NCBI RefSeq assembly: GCF_017573465.1
Contig: NZ_JAGEPF010000031.1
Span: forward strand, 62,001-126,000
Reading direction: 5' to 3'
Source of the DNA: Actinomadura violacea
GTDB taxonomy: Bacteria; Actinomycetota; Actinomycetes; Streptosporangiales; Streptosporangiaceae
Length of the DNA: 64,000 bases
Made by a program: the position numbers and the translations under genes. The stretch's first letter is position 1. Every line of letters starts with the position of its first letter. The notes under the pieces are model-generated. The model made no database searches. It saw nothing but the letters and a program-made list of their open reading frames with translations, and had not been told where the DNA came from. Below are positions 58,290 through 64,000 of this stretch, piece after piece.

Positions 58290-59089
58290 TCACCGCTGCC
58301 GCCGCGCTCACCCCCATCGACCCCGTCCAGGGGGAGACCGACACCGTCCTGTCGAAGGTCCGGCTCATCCTGGAGGCGTTCCGGCCCGACGACGAGGGGC
58401 TGTCGCTCGCCGAGCTCGTCCGCCGGACGGGCCTGCGCAAGGCGACCGTCTACCGGCTCAGCCAGGAGCTCGTCGCCTGGGGCGCGCTCGAACGCGCCGG
58501 CCTCGGCTACCGGCTCGGGCTGCGGCTGTTCGAGCTCGGGCAGCTGGCCCCGCGCCGCCGCATCCTGCGCGACATCGCCCTGCCCTACCTCGAGGAACTC
58601 GCGCAGGCCACCCGGGAGACCGTGCACTGCGCCGTCCGCGACGGCACCGAACTCCTCTACATCGAGAAGCTCGGCGGGCACCGCAGCGTCACCCGCCCGT
58701 CCCGGACCGGCGGCCGCATGCCGCTGCACTGCACCGCCACCGGCAAGGTCCTGCTGGCCCACGCGCCCTCGCGCGTCGTCAACGAGCTGCTCGCCCACCC
58801 GCTGCCGCGCTTCACCGGCCACACCGTGATCGCCCCGCGGCTGCTGCGGACCGAGCTCGAGCGCATCCGCCGGGCCGGATACGCGGTGGAGAGCGAGGAG
58901 ACACGCGTCGGCTACCTGTCGGTGGCGGCGCCCGTCCGCGCCGCACGCGGACGCGTCGCCGGGGCGGTCTCGGTGGCCGCGCCCACGTCCCGCACGCAGC
59001 TGCAGCGGCTCGTCCCCGCCGTCCTCGCCACGGCCGGCCGCATCTCCGAACGCCTCACCGAGTACGAACTGGACCAGGAGAGCAGGTGA
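58286..59089 (+). CDS. IclR-family transcriptional regulator
   Basis: This 267-residue IclR protein has a winged helix with VLSKVRLILEAFRPDDEGLS and LAELVRRTGLRKATVYRL. The effector domain contains HRSVTRPSRTGGRMPLHCTA and VGYLSVAAPVRAARG. It is the last gene of the operon (4-bp overlap with the NifU-like gene), so it is likely autoregulating through the site at 49560. Related sites lie before the multicopper oxidase and the cupredoxin gene. Confidence 0.94.
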   Translation: MITAAAALTPIDPVQGETDTVLSKVRLILEAFRPDDEGLSLAELVRRTGLRKATVYRLSQELVAWGALERAGLGYRLGLRLFELGQLAPRRRILRDIALPYLEELAQATRETVHCAVRDGTELLYIEKLGGHRSVTRPSRTGGRMPLHCTATGKVLLAHAPSRVVNELLAHPLPRFTGHTVIAPRLLRTELERIRRAGYAVESEETRVGYLSVAAPVRAARGRVAGAVSVAAPTSRTQLQRLVPAVLATAGRISERLTEYELDQESR

Positions 59090-59099
59090 CCGGCGGGCC

Positions 59100-59116
59100 G
59101 GTCCGCTCACCAGACC
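59100..59116. promoter_or_regulatory. IclR-operator candidate before the multicopper oxidase
   Basis: GGTCCGCTCACCAGACC lies 71 bp upstream of the oxidase start. GGTC and GACC form its outer arms. It matches 61203-61219 at 14 of 17 positions. Confidence 0.55.
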
Positions 59117-59186
59117 CTCCGGCTCCACAGGCGGACGGCGGGCCCGCACACTCCGGGCATCGGTCCCCGCCCACCCGGAGGTCCCC

Positions 59187-60653
59187 ATGGCCGACCGACC
59201 CGCCCTCACCCGCCGCCGCCTGCTGCAGGGCGGCGCAGCCGTCGCCCTGGCCGGGGCCGGAGCCCTCGCCGTGCGCGGGCTGACGGCGCCGTCCGCGCTG
59301 GCCGCCGACACCTTCCAGTCGCTCGAACCGTCCCCCGGGAGCGTCGACATCGGCGGCCGGACCGTGTCGACATGGCGCTTCGCCGACGCGATCCCCGGCC
59401 CGGCGATCCGCGCGAACGCCGGCGGATCCGTCTGGGCGCGGCTGGTCAACGGCCTCCCCGACCCGACGACCGTGCACTGGCACGGCATCAGGATCGCCAA
59501 CGCGATGGACGGCGCCCCCATCACCCAGACGCCCACCCCGTCCGGCGGCTCCTTCGACTACCGCTTCACCGCGCCCGACCCCGGCACGTACTTCTACCAC
59601 TCGCACTACGGCATGCAGCTCGACCGCGGCGTCTACGGGCCGCTCATCGTGGACGACCCGAACGAGCCGCTCTCCTACGACGCCGAGTTCGTCGTCGTCC
59701 TTGACGATTGGATCGACGGCACAGGCACCACACCCGACGCCGTGCTGGCCAAGCTGCACGCCGGAACGCTCAACGCCCCGCCCATGTACAGCGACGCGCT
59801 CGGCGGCCTCGCAGGCAACGTGTCCTACCCGTACCACCTGATCAACGGGAGGACGCCCGCGAACCCCGTCACCTTCAGTGCCTCGCCGGGGCAGCGGGTG
59901 CGGATCCGGCTGATCAATGCCGGCGGCGACACCGCCTACCGGGTCGCGCTCGGCGGGCACAGGCTCACCGTCACCCACACCGACGGCTTCCCCGTCCAGC
60001 ACGTCACGGTCGACACACTCCTGATGGGCATGGGGGAGCGGTACGACGTGCTGGTCACCCTCGGCTCCGGCGTCTTCCCGCTCGTCGCGTCCGCCGAAGG
60101 GAAGAACTCCCGCGCGTTCGCCCTCGTCCGGACGGCTCCGGGGACCGCGCCGTCCTCGTCGGTGACCGTGCCGGAACTGAACAGAAACCTGCTGGCGCTC
60201 TCGCAGCTGCACGCCGACCCGTCGGTGAACCTGCCGTCCCGGCCGATCGACCAGACCGTGCGGATGTACCTGGGCATGGGGCCGCTCGGCATGACCTGGT
60301 CGATCAGCACCTCGCCGGGCGGCACGCCGACCGGTTCACTGCGCGTGCAGGTCGGCCAAGGTCAGCGGGTGCGGCTCGCGTTCACCAACGCGACGCAGAT
60401 CTGGCATCCGATCCACCTGCACGGGCACACCTACCAGGTCGGCGGTGCGGGCGCAGGGCCGCGCAAGGACACCGTCATCGTCCGCCCGAACGAGACGATC
60501 AACGTGGACCTCGACGCCGACAACCCAGGCGAATGGATGCTGCACTGCCACAACCTGTACCACTCCGAACTCGGAATGATGGCGACGCTCGGCTACGGCC
60601 CGAAACCGGTCACCGCGCCCGCGCAGCCGCACACCGCCCACCTGGGCCACTGA
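59187..60653 (+). CDS. Tat-exported multicopper oxidase
   Basis: This 488-residue protein has a twin-arginine signal (LTRRRLLQGGAAVALAGAG, with Ala-rich cleavage near residue 38). Its copper motifs are complete: VHWHGIR, YFYHSHYGMQ, HPIHLHGHTYQ and MLHCHNLYHSELGMM, providing type 1 and trinuclear sites with an axial Met. The start at 59187 follows GGAGG. It is exported folded and oxidises phenols or metals at the cell surface. Its operator suggests co-control with the preceding operon. Confidence 0.95.
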   Translation: MADRPALTRRRLLQGGAAVALAGAGALAVRGLTAPSALAADTFQSLEPSPGSVDIGGRTVSTWRFADAIPGPAIRANAGGSVWARLVNGLPDPTTVHWHGIRIANAMDGAPITQTPTPSGGSFDYRFTAPDPGTYFYHSHYGMQLDRGVYGPLIVDDPNEPLSYDAEFVVVLDDWIDGTGTTPDAVLAKLHAGTLNAPPMYSDALGGLAGNVSYPYHLINGRTPANPVTFSASPGQRVRIRLINAGGDTAYRVALGGHRLTVTHTDGFPVQHVTVDTLLMGMGERYDVLVTLGSGVFPLVASAEGKNSRAFALVRTAPGTAPSSSVTVPELNRNLLALSQLHADPSVNLPSRPIDQTVRMYLGMGPLGMTWSISTSPGGTPTGSLRVQVGQGQRVRLAFTNATQIWHPIHLHGHTYQVGGAGAGPRKDTVIVRPNETINVDLDADNPGEWMLHCHNLYHSELGMMATLGYGPKPVTAPAQPHTAHLGH

Positions 60654-60667
60654 CGAACAGGAGAACG

Positions 60668-61189
60668 ATGGACTTCTTCGACCGCCCACCTGGCCCGCTG
60701 CCCTGGACGGAGTGGACACACTGTTCCTGCTGTTCCCGTTGCCCGGCAACAAGGCCGCCCGCAACGGGGTCACCCCGTTCCTGGAAGCCGCGGAAAAGGC
60801 GGGCTGCCGGCACGTGGTCTACGTGTCGGTGTTCGGAGCCGACAAGGCGAAGTTCATCCCGCATTACAAGGTCGAACAGCGGCTGTTCTCCTCCGGAATG
60901 ACGTGGACGGTGCAATATATCCACCCACGGCGACGACATCGTGGACCACCACGAACTGTTCATTCCAGCCGGACGGGGGCCGCACCACCTTCATCGACGC
61001 GCGCGACGCCGCCGCGGCGTCGGCTGGGACACCATCGGCTTCATGAGCGCCGTCTACACCCTCACCCGCCTCGGCCGGAACCAGCCGATCACCGGCGACG
61101 TCGAGCGGCTGCTGGGCCGCCCGCCGCGCACCCTCGCCGACTTCCTGGAATTCAGCGCGTGGCGGTGGCGGGAGCGGGCCTGGACCTGA
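60668..61189 (+). pseudogene. NmrA-like NAD(P)-binding protein, degraded
   Basis: Pieces of an NmrA-type oxidoreductase are spread over two frames. VDTLFLLFPLPGNKAARNGV to FIPHYKVEQRLFSSGM lie in one, then DHHELFIPAGRG and TFIDARDAA in another, and WDTIGFMSAVYTLTRLGRN to RPPRTLADFLEF last. The N-terminal TGATG Rossmann motif is deleted although AGGAG and an ATG at 60668 remain. At least two internal deletions or frameshifts are needed. It is non-functional in this form. Confidence 0.78.
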
Positions 61190-61202
61190 CCGGTACCGGC
61201 CC

Positions 61203-61219
61203 GGTTCGCTGACCAGAAC
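61203..61219. promoter_or_regulatory. IclR-operator candidate before the cupredoxin gene
   Basis: GGTTCGCTGACCAGAAC, related to 59100-59116 (14 of 17). It lies 129 bp upstream of the cupredoxin-tailed protein. GTTC and GAAC form inverted arms. Confidence 0.52.
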
Positions 61220-61347
61220 GCCGGGCTCACCGCCACATCGAGAGGCGTCGCACTATTGCGGCGCCGGAGTGCCGCATCGCTGACGGCGCTCCGGATTCGG
61301 GGATGTCCTGCTCCGTTTCTCGATGTGAAGGATGGTGAGTTCGGCTG

Positions 61348-62667
61348 ATGACCGCCGAATCCCCAACGCCGCTCGTCTATCTCGGACTGCCGGCGGAAAT
61401 GACGCGGGCTGGGACGAAAGCCGCGGCCACGGGCCCGACCATCTACCGGACGGCCGGTGGACTGGTCGCCGACGCCTTGGCGGCCGAGCCCGCCGAGCCG
61501 CAGTGGCGCCGGGTCGCCCCGTCCGCCGACGCCCCCGCAGAAGCGGTCTCGGCCGAGGACGGCCTGGCCGCGGCCATCCGGATGGGACCGGTCATGGTTC
61601 CGCTCGACACGCACGCCGCCATCGCCTACGGCGTCCGCGCCGGCCTGCTCGAACTCGCCCCCGAGGACGCGTCCGGCCCGGTCCGGATCGCGCTGCGCGG
61701 CCCCGGCACCCTCGGCGTCGGATGCGCGGTCGCACCCGACCGGGACGAAGAGGAGCCGGACGATGCACAACGGGTGCTCTACGGGTGGTATCTCGGCATG
61801 CCGCTCGTCCACAAGGTCTCCGTCCCCGGCTACTACGGCGGCAAGGCGCCGGACGAGCCCGACCCGGCGCTGCCGGCGATGTGCTGCTACCTGACCGGGA
61901 CGGTCGACGAGGCCGCGCCGTCCTCGCCGGTGCGGGAGGTCCCGACGCCCGACGGCATGCGGACCCTGTGCTCGCATCAGAACACCACCGACAGGCACCC
62001 CGGCGCGCAACCGCACAACAACTTCGGCTTCTTCGTGATCCGCGGCCCGAAGGGCACCGAGGACAACGTGCGGGTCAGGCCCGCCCCGCCGAACTCGATC
62101 CCCGCCGAGCCGCTCGCGTACGAGATGCGCCTGAACGGGCGCTGGACCGGCCTGAACAACCACCTCGTCATCGAGCACGGCGTCGCCACCGGCCACCTCG
62201 CCCTGGAACCGCTGGAGTACGGCGGGCAGATGTGGACCTCGTTCCCCGGCCGGACGCAACTGGCGATCGACTGCGAGCCGACCGGAATCGTGGAGATCGA
62301 CGCCGGCCGGCGGCTGACCCAGGGCACGCTGGACATCAAGAAGGCCGACATGGAGCTGATGGGGCACCGGCGCAACAGCCCGGTCGCGCCGGGCGCCCGG
62401 CGGATCGAGGTGTCCTGCGCCGGACTGGAGTTCCTGCCCTCGCGCATCCACGTCCGAGCCGGTGAGGACGTGGCCGTCGCCCTAACGGCAACCGACGTCA
62501 TGCACAACCTCGAGATCGAGGAACTCGGCTTCTACGTCCAGGCGGACGCGGGGGAGACCGCGCTCGGCGGCCTGCGCGCCGACGAGCCCGGCACGTACCC
62601 GTTCCACTGCTCGCTGATGGCGCATCGCGCCGCCGGCATGACCGGGACCCTGGTGGTCGGGCCATGA
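61348..62667 (+). CDS. Unassigned protein with C-terminal cupredoxin domain
   Basis: This 439-residue protein has no export signal. The last 90 residues form a cupredoxin: VMHNLEIEELGFYVQ supplies the first His, and PFHCSLMAHRAAGM supplies Cys, His and Met in a C-x4-H-x4-M type 1 copper pattern. I do not recognise the first 340 residues. They contain PALPAMCCYLTGTVDEA, SHQNTTDRHPGAQPHNNFGF and WTGLNNHLVIEHGVATGHL, rich in His and possibly enzymatic. The start is ATG 61348. The stop overlaps the exporter start (ATGA). It may pair with the multicopper oxidase as an electron carrier or oxidase. Confidence 0.72.
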   Translation: MTAESPTPLVYLGLPAEMTRAGTKAAATGPTIYRTAGGLVADALAAEPAEPQWRRVAPSADAPAEAVSAEDGLAAAIRMGPVMVPLDTHAAIAYGVRAGLLELAPEDASGPVRIALRGPGTLGVGCAVAPDRDEEEPDDAQRVLYGWYLGMPLVHKVSVPGYYGGKAPDEPDPALPAMCCYLTGTVDEAAPSSPVREVPTPDGMRTLCSHQNTTDRHPGAQPHNNFGFFVIRGPKGTEDNVRVRPAPPNSIPAEPLAYEMRLNGRWTGLNNHLVIEHGVATGHLALEPLEYGGQMWTSFPGRTQLAIDCEPTGIVEIDAGRRLTQGTLDIKKADMELMGHRRNSPVAPGARRIEVSCAGLEFLPSRIHVRAGEDVAVALTATDVMHNLEIEELGFYVQADAGETALGGLRADEPGTYPFHCSLMAHRAAGMTGTLVVGP

Positions 62668-64000
62668 GCGCGCCCGCGGCCGCCCCGGCCGCCCTGCCGT
62701 CGCGCGGGCAGGCCCTTGTCATCTTCGGCGGCCTGCTGCTGGCCCTGCTGATCGTCGGGCTCGACCAGACCACGGTCGCCGTCGCCGCGCCGACCATGAT
62801 GCAGAAACTCGGCGGCCTCGGCGATCTGCCCTGGGTCTTCAGCGCCAACCTGCTCGCAGCGGCCGCCGCCGCACCGCTGTTCGGCAAGCTCAGCGACCTG
62901 TTCGGACGGCGCGCCCTGTTCATCACCGCGCTGGCGGTGTTCGTCGCCGGCTCGGCCGCCTGCGGCCTGGCGCAGAACGGCGGGCAGCTCATCGCCTTCC
63001 GCGCCGTCCAGGGCGCAGGGTCCGGCGGTATCACCGCGATGGTGGTCGTGGTGATCGGCGCGATCGTCGGCCCCCGGACCCGGGCCGCCTACCAGGGCTA
63101 TGTCGGCGCAGAGCTGGCCGTCGCGCAGGTCATCGGACCATGGCTCGGCGGCTACCTGACCGACCACGCCACCTGGCGCTGGGTCTTCCTGCTCAACGTG
63201 CCGGTCGGGCTCATAGCCCTAGTCGTCGCCTGGCTGACGCTGAAGGCTCCGCCGGCCGGTGCCCGCCCGGTGATCGACTGGTTCGGCGCCGCGTTCCTGG
63301 TCGCCGGGATCGCCTGCCTGCTGCTCGCCCTGTCCTGGGGAGGGACCAAGTACCACTGGTCGTCCGGGCAGGTGATCGGCCTGCTGGTCGCCGCGGCGGC
63401 CCTGCTGACCGCGTTCGCGTTCACCGAGCGGCGCGCGGCCGAGCCGATCGTCCCGCTCGGCTTCTTCCGCGACCGGGTGACCGCGGTGGCGCTGCTGCTG
63501 ATGCTGCTGGTCGGGATGAGCATCTTCAGCCTGACCTTCTACATGCCGGCGATGCTGCAGATCGTCACCGGGGTCAGCGCCACCGACTCGGGCTTCCTGG
63601 TGCTGCCGCTGCAGCTCGGCGTCGTCGCCACCTCCATCGTGTCGGGTCACGTGGTGGCGGCCAGCGGGCGGTACCGTCCCTGGCCCATCGCGGGGACCGC
63701 CGTCGCCGCGGTCGGGGTGTACCTGCTGTCACGGATCACACCGGGCACCGGCGAGGTCACCGCGATGCTGTTCATGGTGATCGTCGGCCTCGGGCTCGGC
63801 TGCCTGGTGCAGCTCATGGTGGTGGTCGTGCAGAACGCCGTCCCGCAGCGCGAGCTCGGCAGCGTCACCGCCTCCACCGGCCTGTTCCGGATCGTCGGCG
63901 GCGCTGTCGGCTCGGGAGTGTTCGGCGCGATCCTGAACGCGCGCCTGCCGGACGCCGTGGCGAAGCACGTCCCGCGCGGCGCGCTGCCGCCCGGGATGCC
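62664..64000 (+). CDS. DHA2-family MFS exporter (3' end beyond window)
   Basis: This is an open reading frame of at least 445 residues that runs off the window. It shows a 14-helix drug:proton antiporter pattern: LLALLIVGLDQTTVAVAAPT for helix 1 (the LDxTxVNVAxP-like motif), FGKLSDLFGRRALFITALAV and the motif-C-like ELAVAQVIGPWLGGYL. The start at 62664 is coupled to the cupredoxin gene. It is a likely efflux pump for a toxic intermediate. The C-terminus is not visible. Confidence 0.93.
   Translation, partial: MSAPAAAPAALPSRGQALVIFGGLLLALLIVGLDQTTVAVAAPTMMQKLGGLGDLPWVFSANLLAAAAAAPLFGKLSDLFGRRALFITALAVFVAGSAACGLAQNGGQLIAFRAVQGAGSGGITAMVVVVIGAIVGPRTRAAYQGYVGAELAVAQVIGPWLGGYLTDHATWRWVFLLNVPVGLIALVVAWLTLKAPPAGARPVIDWFGAAFLVAGIACLLLALSWGGTKYHWSSGQVIGLLVAAAALLTAFAFTERRAAEPIVPLGFFRDRVTAVALLLMLLVGMSIFSLTFYMPAMLQIVTGVSATDSGFLVLPLQLGVVATSIVSGHVVAASGRYRPWPIAGTAVAAVGVYLLSRITPGTGEVTAMLFMVIVGLGLGCLVQLMVVVVQNAVPQRELGSVTASTGLFRIVGGAVGSGVFGAILNARLPDAVAKHVPRGALPPGM

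Noticed and set aside
49644..59089. Polyketide or other biosynthetic cluster because of SnoaL and LLM proteins
   Set aside because: No ketosynthase, carrier protein, NRPS or terpene synthase is present; hydrolases, reductase and IclR argue for catabolism.
1..64000. CRISPR array, tRNA, rRNA, transposase or integrase
   Set aside because: I saw no regularly spaced repeats, tRNA-like folds, rRNA sequence or transposase/integrase motifs in any of the real reading frames.

Overview
The window is high-GC actinomycete DNA. It has GTG/TTG starts, dense 4-bp start/stop overlaps, Tat signal peptides, an NB-ARC/TPR regulator-like protein and a mycothiol-type DinB protein. A soil actinomycete of the Actinomadura/Streptosporangiales kind is the best guess, by inference only. 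Almost everything after 4.4 kb is catabolic or accessory: regulators, transporters, flavin monooxygenases, amidohydrolases and dehydrogenases in several separately controlled clusters. Nothing looks like a core replication, ribosome or phage region. I saw no tRNA, rRNA, CRISPR array, insertion sequence or origin.

Region 1 (1-4.4 kb): a HAMP-type sensor kinase, a convergent DesK-type kinase/NarL-type regulator pair, and a DUF998 membrane protein. Region 2 (4.4-22.6 kb): an aromatic-acid-type catabolic island. It holds SDR, aldehyde dehydrogenase, imidazolonepropionase-like amidohydrolase, FAH-family enzyme, extradiol (VOC) dioxygenase, AceE-like thiamine enzyme plus HIT protein, FCD-GntR regulator, aromatic-acid MFS carrier, a Tat-exported amidohydrolase paralogue, class A flavin monooxygenase, alpha/beta hydrolase, IclR regulator and a hydroxybenzoate-decarboxylase-like amidohydrolase. 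Six copies of an AT-rich operator-like motif (core TGATAACA) lie in front of its transcription units. Region 3 (22.7-31.8 kb): AraC, DinB-like, NB-ARC/TPR, a second flavin monooxygenase/decarboxylase pair with a near-copy of the 21.4-kb promoter, DoxX and SDR. The island also carries debris: a truncated amidohydrolase joined to an antisense fragment of a lipoamide acyltransferase (E2).

Region 4 (31.8-38.2 kb): a compact unit with GntR and ACS-family carrier on one strand and, divergently, a two-subunit sulfopyruvate-decarboxylase-like thiamine enzyme, an aldehyde dehydrogenase and an enolase-superfamily dehydratase. A strong bidirectional terminator ends it. Region 5 (38.2-43 kb): LysR with a divergent HisD-like dehydrogenase and a 3'-truncated amino-acid permease, then a BBE-type FAD oxidase. 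Region 6 (43-48.9 kb): PaaX-type regulator flanked by two identical 17-bp sites, and a ribose-type ABC importer co-transcribed with an acyl-CoA dehydrogenase.

Region 7 (48.9-64 kb): a flavin reductase divergent from an eleven-gene, tightly overlapped operon: two alpha/beta hydrolases (one lacking the nucleophile Ser), three luciferase-like monooxygenases, 2-hydroxyacid dehydrogenase, SnoaL-like protein, zinc-less MDR reductase, amidohydrolase, NifU-like mini-protein and IclR. A Tat multicopper oxidase, an NmrA pseudogene, an unusual cupredoxin-tailed protein and a DHA2 exporter cut by the window end follow. Related candidate operators lie before the operon, the oxidase and the cupredoxin gene. 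I regard this as the best candidate for an undescribed degradation pathway.
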